Source: Phycisphaeraceae bacterium (GTDB lineage Bacteria; Planctomycetota; Phycisphaerae; Phycisphaerales; Phycisphaeraceae). Taken from it: a DNA stretch of 8,682 nucleotides. Location of the stretch: the NCBI GenBank assembly GCA_016763955.1, contig JAESSU010000517.1, positions 1-8,682 on the forward strand, read 5' to 3'. Both the position numbers and the translations under genes were made by a program. The notes beneath the pieces are model-generated. The model was given only the letters and a program-made list of their open reading frames with translations, had not been told where the DNA came from and did not search any database. Below, piece by piece: positions 1-6,529 of this stretch; the stretch's first letter is position 1; the number at the start of each line of letters is the position of its first letter.

Positions 1-2
1 AA

Positions 3-746
3 CGCCGTCGCCGTCGTCGCGGCCGTGGACGTGGGCGAGATCAAAATCGTGAATCACATGATGGTGAACCACAAAACGGCGATTCACAAAACGCTGAATC
101 ACATGAAGGTGAGTCTTCACACAATCAGCCCTCAGGTCAACAATCAGATCGTCAATCTCAGCCGCAACGTGCGCCAGACAATCGTCCAGAAGACCGTTCA
201 GACGCACCGCGTGAATCCAAAGACGTGCCGAAAGACGATTCTCCACCTAAGTCCCGTCCAGGGGGCCGAAATCAGAATCGCAATCGACGTCCCCGACTGT
301 CGCTAGACACACCGACATCTGACAACAGACAGCCAAAGCCAAAGCCGCAGCCAAAGCCAAAGCAGCGGCAGGATGACATAAAGCCCCAAGTAAAAAAACA
401 ACCTAAGGAACAGCCCAAGGAACAGCCCCAAAAGCAAGCTCCCGTCTCGGTTGTCAGTGAAGACAAGACTCAGGACAAACCCAAGACCACTAAAAAGAAA
501 GTGACTCGCAAGAAAACAACTCGGAAGAAGACCACTAAGAAGGTCGCATCCAAGGCTGATTCGAGCGAGCCAGTGGCACAACCGGTTTCTTCTGAATCGT
601 CTCAAGACAAGCCTGCTAGCCGTGGGTACACCAACCCTCGTCGTAAGCGGTCAACAAAAAAAGCGACCTCCGTTAAGAAAACAAGTCGTACAAATACCAA
701 TGCCCCTTCAGTAGAGACCCCCCCTAAGCCCTCAACGCCCCAGTAA
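3..746 (+). CDS. C-terminal part of a low-complexity, Lys/Arg-rich protein of unknown identity (5' end outside window)
   Basis: The frame is open from the left edge to the TAA at 744-746, about 247 residues, so the gene starts outside the window; the first internal ATG (225) is unlikely to be the start because the composition is the same on both sides of it. The visible part opens with a run of six arginines and an RG-rich stretch. It continues with Gln/Ser/Asp/His-rich pentads (51-125), a PKPKPQ repeat (about 330-363), a KEQP repeat (405-428) and lysine/threonine tracts such as KKTTRKKTTKK (about 490-545). It ends in Ser/Pro/Thr-rich sequence. There is no globular domain, membrane segment or catalytic motif here, so it is probably disordered. 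Such basic tails occur on RNA- and DNA-binding proteins such as RNase E/G, DEAD-box helicases or topoisomerase I, but nothing visible chooses among them. It lies 21 bp upstream of dxr on the same strand and is probably cotranscribed. Coding is likely; function is unknown. Confidence 0.7.
   Translation, partial: RRRRRRGRGRGRDQNRESHDGEPQNGDSQNAESHEGESSHNQPSGQQSDRQSQPQRAPDNRPEDRSDAPRESKDVPKDDSPPKSRPGGRNQNRNRRPRLSLDTPTSDNRQPKPKPQPKPKQRQDDIKPQVKKQPKEQPKEQPQKQAPVSVVSEDKTQDKPKTTKKKVTRKKTTRKKTTKKVASKADSSEPVAQPVSSESSQDKPASRGYTNPRRKRSTKKATSVKKTSRTNTNAPSVETPPKPSTPQ
51..125 (+). repeat. Five tandem degenerate 15-bp units encoding pentapeptide repeats
   Basis: In the reading frame of the first gene the residues fall into five consecutive pentads: ESHDG, EPQNG, DSQNA, ESHEG and ESSHN. 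At the DNA level GAATCACATGAWGGTGA recurs at 51-67 and 96-112 with one mismatch, and CACAAAACG recurs exactly at 70-78 and 85-93. The 15-bp and 45-bp spacing keeps the reading frame, which suggests expansion by slippage or unequal exchange inside a disordered protein tail. Confidence 0.6.
330..363 (+). repeat. Exact 16-bp direct repeat (PKPKPQ-coding)
   Basis: The 16-base word CAGCCAAAGCCAAAGC occurs at 330-345 and again at 348-363, an 18-bp period equal to six codons. It encodes a Gln-Pro-Lys-Pro-Lys pattern in the basic tail of the first gene and is a typical in-frame low-complexity expansion. Confidence 0.7.
405..428 (+). repeat. Two exact 12-bp tandem units (KEQP-coding)
   Basis: AAGGAACAGCCC is present twice back to back (405-416 and 417-428), encoding KEQP-KEQP, followed by a third partial unit (QPQK). 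It keeps the frame and belongs to the same low-complexity tail. Confidence 0.7.
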
Positions 747-767
747 TGTAATGACAGGTATTTTGCA

Positions 768-1994
768 ATGAATTGCAACGAACAGACACCCCCTAATGTT
801 TCCCAGGATCGCTCACAAAAGCGCCGCCTAATTATTCTGGGCTCCACCGGGAGCATTGGCGTAAACACCCTTGATGTGGTGACACATCTGCAAGGCACTG
901 CCCATGCCTTGGAGGTTGTCGGCTTAGCTGCTGGGCGCAATGTCAAACGTCTCATCGAGCAGGCTAAAGCTTTTAATGTTAAGCATGTCGCCATCGCCGA
1001 TGCGACATTGGCTAACGAATTACGCGCAGCACTTGCGGGCGTGACAGTCTTTGCAGGTGAGCAATCTGCGTTGGAGCTTGTCGAATCGGTTGATGCTCAA
1101 GAACTCGTCTCAGCGGTGGTGGGCGGTGCAGGATTGCCTGCAACGATGTGTGCTGCAAAACGGGGCATGACCATCGGGCTTGCCAATAAAGAAACGCTTG
1201 TCGCTGCGGGATCATGGGTAACGCCTGCCATTGACAAATACAATGCCACGCTCATTCCGATTGACAGTGAACACTCCGCTATTTTTCAGTGTCTTGAAGG
1301 CCAGCAAAAGCAATCCGTCAAACGCATTGTGCTCACCGCTTCAGGCGGGCCATTTCGCACTGCAACCAAAGAGCAGATTGAAAATGCCACCGTCAAAGAC
1401 GCGTTGAATCATCCGACATGGGACATGGGGCCCAAGATCAGTATTGACTCAGCCACGATGATGAACAAAGCTTTGGAGATCATTGAAGCGCACTGGCTTT
1501 TTGGTCTGCCTGCGGACAAGATTGATGTGATCATTCACCCAGAATCCATTGCCCATAGCTTTGTGGAATTCGAGGATCACTCGATATTAGCCCAGCTTGG
1601 CCCCCCGGACATGCGCACGCCGATTCAATATGCTTTAACTTACCCGCAACGGCTTGTGGGGTGTAGTCGGTATATGGATTGGACACAGCTAAGTCAGTTA
1701 ACGTTTGAGCCCCCTGATCATGAACGATTTGGTGCATTGAAACTTGCTTATCAAGTGATCGATGCGGGCGGGACTGCGGGAGCGATTTTCAATGCCGCTA
1801 ATGAAGCTGCTGTCGATGCGTTTTTAAATGAGCGCATCCGCTTTGGACGCATCACACAATTAGTCGCCCAATCGCTTCGCGCAATTCCGGTCGTGCCAGT
1901 GGATCGTTTGCAAACCGTAATTGATGCGGATCAGCAAGCTCGAGAATATGTGAACAATATGGTTAAGAAAACAGTAGTAGAGACTAAAGGCTAG
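768..1994 (+). CDS. dxr: 1-deoxy-D-xylulose 5-phosphate reductoisomerase (DXR, IspC)
   Basis: This cytosolic enzyme converts 1-deoxy-D-xylulose 5-phosphate to 2-C-methyl-D-erythritol 4-phosphate with NADPH and a divalent metal; it is the committed step of the MEP isoprenoid pathway and the fosmidomycin target. The 408-residue product is full length (the family is about 400). The NADPH-binding GSTGSIG is at residues 25-31 and LANKE at 138-142. The metal-binding PIDSEHSAIFQ starts at 164 (D166, E168), the ASGGPFR loop is at 191-197, and NHPTWDMGPKISIDSATMMNK spans 214-234 with N233, K234 and the third metal ligand E237. HPES lies at 257-260 and NAANE at 342-346. All expected active-site residues are present. 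ATG 768 is the only plausible start before the Rossmann motif; it leaves about 18 extra polar N-terminal residues and has only a weak Shine-Dalgarno-like ACAGG. It sits 22 bp upstream of the rseP-like gene, a common pairing. Confidence 0.97.
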   Translation: MNCNEQTPPNVSQDRSQKRRLIILGSTGSIGVNTLDVVTHLQGTAHALEVVGLAAGRNVKRLIEQAKAFNVKHVAIADATLANELRAALAGVTVFAGEQSALELVESVDAQELVSAVVGGAGLPATMCAAKRGMTIGLANKETLVAAGSWVTPAIDKYNATLIPIDSEHSAIFQCLEGQQKQSVKRIVLTASGGPFRTATKEQIENATVKDALNHPTWDMGPKISIDSATMMNKALEIIEAHWLFGLPADKIDVIIHPESIAHSFVEFEDHSILAQLGPPDMRTPIQYALTYPQRLVGCSRYMDWTQLSQLTFEPPDHERFGALKLAYQVIDAGGTAGAIFNAANEAAVDAFLNERIRFGRITQLVAQSLRAIPVVPVDRLQTVIDADQQAREYVNNMVKKTVVETKG

Positions 1995-2000
1995 TCTCTA
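1978..2000 (+). promoter_or_regulatory. Perfect 9-bp hairpin over the dxr stop codon, abutting the rseP ribosome binding site
   Basis: TAGAGACTA (1978-1986) and TAGTCTCTA (1992-2000) are exact reverse complements around the five-base loop AAGGC. The dxr stop TAG (1992-1994) is the start of the right arm. The Shine-Dalgarno sequence AAGGAA (2001-2006) of the next gene follows directly, ten bases before ATG 2017. There is no T-tract, so it is not an intrinsic terminator. It may influence translational coupling or mRNA processing between the two genes; that role is inferred from position only. Confidence 0.5.
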
Positions 2001-2016
2001 AAGGAAATTTGACGAC

Positions 2017-4161
2017 ATGATAGCATCTCTGTTTGACAACATTATCCCAACCTTGGGCATTATCTTAGGTTTTGGATTCATCATTTTCGTCCACGAACTA
2101 GGGCACTTTCTCGTCGCTAAGGCGGTTGGGATTAAGTGTACGCAGTTTGCCATCGGCTTTGGGCAAAGTCTTCTAACCTTCCGTAAAGGCCTTGGCCTGC
2201 GTGTGGGATCAACTGAAGAGGAATATGACACGCGTCTTAAAACCCATGCGTTAAAAACACTGGGGCAAACAGATGATGAAGATGAAGACTCGGAAATACC
2301 CGAAGCTGCATTGGAAGCATCCCGCGTTGCACTGGACTTAGGTGAAACCGAATATCGTCTTAATTGGATGCCCTTAGGCGGATACGTCAAAATGCTCGGT
2401 CAAGAAGACATGGATCCTTCTGCACAAAGTGCCGATCCACGATCCTTTAACCGCAAGCCCGTCTGGGCTCGTGCGTGTGTCGTGAGTGCAGGCGTGGTGA
2501 TGAACCTGATCTTTGGCCTGCTGTTTTTTGTCATCGCATTTTTAGCGGGCGTGGACTTCCCCCCTGCTGTTGTCGGAGCGACGGATCCCAATGGCGTTGC
2601 CGCAGCAACCTATCCCATTGAACATCCCAATGATGAAAATTACAAAGGCCTTCAACCCGGCGACAAAATTCTGAGTATCGATGGCGATCAAGTCACCGAC
2701 ATGATGCAGGTCGCGATCAAGGTTGCACTGGCCAATCCAGAGGCACAACTCAATATGGCCATCCAACGTGATGGCGTTGAAACCCCCCTTCATTTTGTGA
2801 TGAAGCCCAAACTCAGTAACCGCTCCCAACAACTCCTAAGCCTAGGCATTGAACCGCCTATGTCTCTAGAAGTATTTAAACCTGCCAAGGGCGATCAACT
2901 CCCCGACGCGCTGACCCAAGCCGCCGTCCAAGTGGGCATGAAAGTCACTGCCATTGATGGCCAAACCATCAGCCGATTTGACCAACTCATGAAATCGGTC
3001 AAAAACTCCAAAGGCAAAGAGATCCACATCACCTTCCGTGATCAAGCAGGCAATACCGCAAAACTGATCACCCAAGCCACCCCCGCATTATCAACACAAC
3101 CCGATGATGCTCACATGAACCTTGCAGGCATCGTCCCAGCCACCCAAATCAACCGTGTGCTCAAAGGTTCACAAGCAGATGAACTAGGGATTCAAGCAGG
3201 GGACATCATTGCCAACCTAGGCAACATCCCTTGGCCCACATGGGAAGATATCCTCAACACCTTTAGCCCAGACACCGCAACAAACGCCTCAACCTTCAGC
3301 GCCGATGCTTCTTTAACCTTAAACGTTTGGCGTGAAGGGAAAATCATTGGCATGGGCAGTGTCCAACCCTCACGAGGCAAGCTCGGTGTCGGGCGGGAAT
3401 TTGTCCCCAACCATGTCATCGTCAGCCGTGTACTAGAAAACTCAGCCTTTGCACCCTTAAACCTGATCCCCGGATCAATTATTAAAAGTGTCAACGAAGT
3501 CCCTATCAACAACTTTGGTGACTTGCAGATTGCACTTCAATTATTAGCCCAAAATCCTCAAAGCCAGTCCGTCGAAGCTTTCATCGGCTATGAACTTAAC
3601 ATCAAAGGCAAGCCCGCTTTCGTCAACAAAGTCAACTTCGACCAATCGTCACTTGAGCAACTTCAAAAAGCATCATGGACCCTGCCCCTTGAACTGGCAA
3701 TGGTGTTCGGCCCACAAAAAATCCGGATTCAAGCGGACAATCCAATCGAAGCTATCGGCTTAGGGATCACCAAGACCCATCAGTTCATGGTGCAAACCTA
3801 CATCACCCTAGCCCGTCTCTTTCAAGGTTCCGTTAAAGCCAAGCATCTGCGAGGCCCCATAGGGATTCTCGACGAAGGCCGCCGCATTGCACGACAAGGC
3901 TGGCCGTACCTAATGTTCTTCCTTGGACTCATCAGCGTGAACCTAGTGGTGATCAACTTCTTGCCCATCCCCATTGTCGATGGCGGATTAATGGTGTTCC
4001 TCATTATTGAAAAAATCAAAGGCTCACCCGTGAGTGCCAAAATCCAAACCGCAGCGATGGTTCTTGGACTAGTTCTTATCGCAGGCATATTCCTGGTGAC
4101 TTTGTATTACGACTTCTCTCGTCTTGAATTCATCCAGAATATGATGAATAAACTTTTCTAA
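2017..4161 (+). CDS. rseP: RseP-like site-2 intramembrane zinc metalloprotease with multiple PDZ-like domains
   Basis: This is a membrane-embedded M50 protease of the RseP/EcfE type, which cleaves substrates such as anti-sigma factors inside the membrane. The zinc-binding HELGH (residues 26-30) lies in the first membrane segment (about 11-33). PLGGYVKM is at 119-126, followed by a second membrane segment (about 152-178). The third metal-ligand motif NFLPIPIVDGG (647-657, D655) is in a late membrane segment, RGPIGI is at 612-617, and a final segment covers about 680-697. Between them are four PDZ-like units, with carboxylate-loop/turn motifs near 211-223 (GLQPGDKILSIDG), 306-318, 391-405 and 483-497. 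At 714 residues it is far longer than E. coli RseP (about 450, two PDZ domains). It also carries an acidic insert at about 66-112. ATG 2017 has AAGGAA ten bases upstream. The real substrate cannot be inferred here. Confidence 0.93.
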   Translation: MIASLFDNIIPTLGIILGFGFIIFVHELGHFLVAKAVGIKCTQFAIGFGQSLLTFRKGLGLRVGSTEEEYDTRLKTHALKTLGQTDDEDEDSEIPEAALEASRVALDLGETEYRLNWMPLGGYVKMLGQEDMDPSAQSADPRSFNRKPVWARACVVSAGVVMNLIFGLLFFVIAFLAGVDFPPAVVGATDPNGVAAATYPIEHPNDENYKGLQPGDKILSIDGDQVTDMMQVAIKVALANPEAQLNMAIQRDGVETPLHFVMKPKLSNRSQQLLSLGIEPPMSLEVFKPAKGDQLPDALTQAAVQVGMKVTAIDGQTISRFDQLMKSVKNSKGKEIHITFRDQAGNTAKLITQATPALSTQPDDAHMNLAGIVPATQINRVLKGSQADELGIQAGDIIANLGNIPWPTWEDILNTFSPDTATNASTFSADASLTLNVWREGKIIGMGSVQPSRGKLGVGREFVPNHVIVSRVLENSAFAPLNLIPGSIIKSVNEVPINNFGDLQIALQLLAQNPQSQSVEAFIGYELNIKGKPAFVNKVNFDQSSLEQLQKASWTLPLELAMVFGPQKIRIQADNPIEAIGLGITKTHQFMVQTYITLARLFQGSVKAKHLRGPIGILDEGRRIARQGWPYLMFFLGLISVNLVVINFLPIPIVDGGLMVFLIIEKIKGSPVSAKIQTAAMVLGLVLIAGIFLVTLYYDFSRLEFIQNMMNKLF

Positions 4162-4183
4162 ACAACTCGAATATAAAATATAT

Positions 4184-4225
4184 AAAAAAGAAGCCCTGCT
4201 CAATGAGCAAGGCTTCTTTTTTTTT
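4184..4225. terminator. Bidirectional intrinsic terminator between convergent rseP and aldehyde dehydrogenase genes
   Basis: The left arm AAAAAAGAAGCCCTGCTC (4184-4201) pairs with the right arm GAGCAAGGCTTCTTTTTT (4205-4222) with a single C-A mismatch and a three-base loop. A T run to 4225 follows on the plus strand. Read on the minus strand, the A tract becomes a T tract after the same hairpin, so the element can stop both the operon from the left (ends 4161) and the dehydrogenase transcript from the right (ends 4292). Confidence 0.9.
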
Positions 4226-4235
4226 AGTAAAAGAT

Positions 4236-4262
4236 GCGGGAAGTGACGCAGTCAATTCCTGC
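4236..4262. other. Second stem-loop in the convergent gap
   Basis: GCGGGAA (4236-4242) pairs with TTCCTGC (4256-4262), using one G-T wobble. After one G-A mismatch, TGAC (4244-4247) pairs with GTCA (4251-4254) around a GCA loop. It lies between the end of the minus-strand dehydrogenase gene and the shared terminator. It has no T-tract. It might protect the 3' end of that transcript; the function is unproven, and on the minus strand the wobble becomes an A-C mismatch. Confidence 0.4.
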
Positions 4263-4291
4263 GGGGATGGTAGATCATGTTTGCAAACCGC

Positions 4292-5788
4292 TTAGAAGAA
4301 ACCCAGGCGGTTCTTGTCATAGTGAATCAAGATATTTTTAGTATTGCGATACGCATTTAAGGTCGCCTTATGCGTCTCACGACCAATACCTGAAAGCTTA
4401 TAGCCACCAAACGAAGCATGCGCAGGATACAAGTGATAACAGTTCACCCATATCCGCCCTGCTTGGATTCTTCGGGAAGCTTTATGACACTGATACATGT
4501 CACGAGACCAAACCGCAGCACCTAAACCATAAGGGGTGTCGTTGGCAATGCTAATTGCTTCTTGATCCGTTTTGAAAGTCGTCACTGAAACCACAGGGCC
4601 GAAAATTTCCTCTTGGAAGACACGCATTGAATTGTCCCCCTTAAAGACCGTCGGTTCAATGTAGTATCCATTATCCAATCCCTCGACTTTACGAGCACCG
4701 CCGCCAGCAAGCACGGTCGCGCCTTCCTTCTTGCCAATCTCAAGGTAAGAAAGAATTTTGTCATATTGTCCGTTGGATACTTGAGCACCAATCATCACCG
4801 TGGGGTCTAGCGGATGACCGACCTTGATGGCTTGAACACGCTTAAGTGCTTTTTCCATGAACCGGTCGTAGATGGATTCGTGAATCAATGCACGCGATGG
4901 GCAGGTACACACTTCACCTTGATTTAAGGCAAACATCACAAAACCTTCGATCGCTTTATCAAATAACGCGTCATCTTCTGATGCGATACTTTCAAAGAAA
5001 ATGTTCGGCGATTTGCCTCCAAGTTCCAAAGTCACAGGAATGATATTTTCAGCGGCGGCTTTGGCAATGGTGCGCCCGGTATTGGTTTCACCGGTAAAGG
5101 CAATCTTGGCAATGCGTGATGAACCTGACAAGGCTGCTCCCGCTTCTGGGCCATAACCATTAACAACGTTAATGACGCCTGCGGGAATCACGTCTTGAAG
5201 CAACTCCATCATCACCATGATTGATGCAGGGGTTTGTTCAGCAGGTTTTAAGACCACGCAATTACCCGCAGCAATGGCTGGTGCAATTTTCCATACTGCC
5301 ATGAGCAATGGGAAGTTCCAAGGGATGATCTGTCCGACCACACCCAAAGGCTCTTTAATTTCCATGGAGACGGTATCCGCATCAATGTCCGAAACCTCAT
5401 TGGTTTCAGCGCGAATGACGCTGGCAAAATATCGGAAGTGATCAACCGCCAACGGGAGATCCGCAGCGGTGGTTTCGCGAATGGCTTTGCCGTTTTCCCA
5501 TGATTCAACGGCAGCTAACCGTGGCAAATTCGCCTCAATCACATCTGCCATTTTGTTAAGCACGCTGCTTCGCTGGGCAACAGAGATGCCCGCCCATTGA
5601 TCCTTAGCTGCATGTGCTGCATCAAGGGCCAATTCCACATCAGCCACTTGCGAACGAGCGACACGTGTAAACACCTTGCCATCAATAGGAGATGCGTTGT
5701 CGATGTATTGACCGGACACTGGGGGTACAAATTGACCCCCAATAAAATTGTCATACGTATCTTTAAATTGCGGAATTTCAAAATCCAT
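4292..5788 (-). CDS. NAD(P)+-dependent aldehyde dehydrogenase, ExaC/AldB/AcoD-like
   Basis: This soluble enzyme oxidises an aldehyde to the carboxylic acid with NAD(P)+. The 498-residue product is full length. It has PWNFP at residues 156-160 (N158 stabilises the oxyanion), KPAEQTP at 181-187 and the cofactor-binding FTGETNTG at 231-238. ELGGKSPN (255-262) carries the general base E255, and [11 protein letters not shown] (289-299) the nucleophile C294. EIFGPV is at 394-399, and the C-terminal [11 protein letters not shown] at 461-471. The [11 protein letters not shown] block and the C-terminal LGFF end resemble the ExaC/AldB/AcoD acetaldehyde dehydrogenase group, but the natural substrate (acetaldehyde, lactaldehyde or another) cannot be fixed from sequence. 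The start is supported by AAAGGAGG (minus strand, 5793-5800) four bases before the ATG. The gene is monocistronic, ends at the shared terminator and is divergent from the usp gene. Confidence 0.94.
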   Translation of the reverse strand: MDFEIPQFKDTYDNFIGGQFVPPVSGQYIDNASPIDGKVFTRVARSQVADVELALDAAHAAKDQWAGISVAQRSSVLNKMADVIEANLPRLAAVESWENGKAIRETTAADLPLAVDHFRYFASVIRAETNEVSDIDADTVSMEIKEPLGVVGQIIPWNFPLLMAVWKIAPAIAAGNCVVLKPAEQTPASIMVMMELLQDVIPAGVINVVNGYGPEAGAALSGSSRIAKIAFTGETNTGRTIAKAAAENIIPVTLELGGKSPNIFFESIASEDDALFDKAIEGFVMFALNQGEVCTCPSRALIHESIYDRFMEKALKRVQAIKVGHPLDPTVMIGAQVSNGQYDKILSYLEIGKKEGATVLAGGGARKVEGLDNGYYIEPTVFKGDNSMRVFQEEIFGPVVSVTTFKTDQEAISIANDTPYGLGAAVWSRDMYQCHKASRRIQAGRIWVNCYHLYPAHASFGGYKLSGIGRETHKATLNAYRNTKNILIHYDKNRLGFF

Positions 5789-5805
5789 AAGGCCTCCTTT
5801 TATCT

Positions 5806-5829
5806 GTTGTTTACAACCATTGAATCAAT
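5806..5829. promoter_or_regulatory. Two adjacent small palindromes upstream of the aldehyde dehydrogenase: operator candidate
   Basis: GTTGT-TT-ACAAC (5806-5817) and ATTGA-A-TCAAT (5819-5829) are both perfect inverted repeats, one base apart. They lie just upstream of the dehydrogenase Shine-Dalgarno sequence and downstream of its candidate promoter, where a repressor site could act. Short AT-rich palindromes also arise by chance, so this is tentative. Confidence 0.25.
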
Positions 5830-5858
5830 CAAACATGAATAAAGACTCTAATTCTTGA

Positions 5859-5894
5859 ATTATATATTATATACAAATACGGGCTTCGTAAAAA
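5859..5894 (-). promoter_or_regulatory. Candidate sigma-70-type promoter for the aldehyde dehydrogenase gene
   Basis: Read on the minus strand, two consensus TATAAT boxes occur at 5866-5871 and 5859-5864, about 70-85 bases upstream of ATG 5788. The -35 match is poor: the T-rich TTTTTA lies 17 bases upstream of the first box. The surrounding sequence is the most AT-rich of the window, which supports a promoter but also makes chance TATAAT matches likely. Confidence 0.35.
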
Positions 5895-6103
5895 GCAAAA
5901 AACCTGTTTTTCGATACAATCTTAAAAATTTAAACGCCAACAACAGCCTCACCTTTTTTCTGACACCACAATCCGTAAAGACATCCTCTTGCAAGATCTC
6001 TATTTTGCGGGTCTTAACATGTTATCTTTTGTGGCTGTTTAAACCAATAGTCTGTATCATGTTGCTTTACTTAATTGTTCCAATTGGGCTGGAGATTATA
6101 CTG
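5872..6103. other. AT-rich intergenic leader upstream of the usp gene
   Basis: This is the usp-side part of the 315-bp gap between the divergent dehydrogenase and usp genes (5789-6103). An open frame in register with usp runs back to an ATG at 5855. Its translation is a run of AT-driven Lys/Asn/Phe/Leu residues and a hydrophobic patch without recognisable family similarity, so I regard it as non-coding. It should contain the usp promoter, but I find no clearly spaced -35/-10 pair. No tRNA or recognised riboswitch is visible. Confidence 0.5.
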
Positions 6104-6529
6104 TTGTCACGAACGCGTTTACTTGTAGCGGTAAGTTCTCCTTGGGCTAGCGAACGTTTGCTCCCACGTATTGTGGATCTGGCGCAACGTCTTGAAGCAG
6201 ACACAGTCATTACACATGTCGCCCATCCCCTAGGTGATGATGACTCGGAAACAGATGCCAAGACACGCGGTGATCAGACACTTAAATTGCTTGCTGATGG
6301 TTTAGCCGATGCAGGCATCGGTTCTCAAAGCGTCATGCTCTACTCAGATGACATTCCCAAAGCACTACTGAATACCGCTCGCAATCAACAATGCACCATG
6401 ATGGTCATGGGACTCACCGGCAAGGGTATGCTCAAACGCCTGCTCGATGGCGATGTCCCCACCAACTTATTGCGCCAATCAGACATCCCCGTGCTAATCT
6501 TCCCATCAAACTGGGAAGGCGATATTTAA
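6104..6529 (+). CDS. Universal stress protein (UspA family), single domain
   Basis: The product is a small cytoplasmic protein of the UspA alpha/beta fold, a family linked to stress survival and often able to bind ATP. The first strand is RLLVAVSS (residues 5-12). The C-terminal signature reads G103-L-T-G106, nine residues, then G116-D117, close to the canonical G-2x-G-9x-G-(S/T) loop and followed by the typical IPVLIF strand (128-133). I start at TTG 6104 because TGGAG (6090-6094) lies nine bases upstream and because this gives 141 residues, the usual single-domain length. An in-frame ATG at 6059 or 5855 would add hydrophobic, AT-driven sequence without a ribosome binding site. Two oddities: the Asp normally following the first strand is Ser, and the phosphate-loop Ser/Thr is Asp117, so ATP binding may be weakened. 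It is divergent from the dehydrogenase gene and convergent with lutC. Confidence 0.87.
   Translation: MSRTRLLVAVSSPWASERLLPRIVDLAQRLEADTVITHVAHPLGDDDSETDAKTRGDQTLKLLADGLADAGIGSQSVMLYSDDIPKALLNTARNQQCTMMVMGLTGKGMLKRLLDGDVPTNLLRQSDIPVLIFPSNWEGDI

Noticed and set aside
25..306. Open frame from ATG 25 on the plus strand overlapping the first gene
   Set aside because: It is the neighbouring frame of the same repetitive DNA, with no ribosome binding site; the frame open from the left edge to 746 continues seamlessly through the basic tail and is the better candidate.
330..560. Short repeats that might suggest a CRISPR or repeat array
   Set aside because: Units are 12-18 bp, contiguous, in frame and coding for low-complexity peptide; there are no unique spacers of regular length.
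602..994. Minus-strand frame across the end of the first gene and the start of dxr
   Set aside because: It overlaps the NADPH-binding region of dxr, whose plus-strand reading is unambiguous, and its product shows no family similarity.
5855..6103. N-terminal 83-residue extension of the usp gene with an apparent membrane segment
   Set aside because: The sequence is AT-driven, lacks a ribosome binding site at ATG 5855 or 6059, and overlaps the promoter region of the divergent gene; TTG 6104 is better supported.
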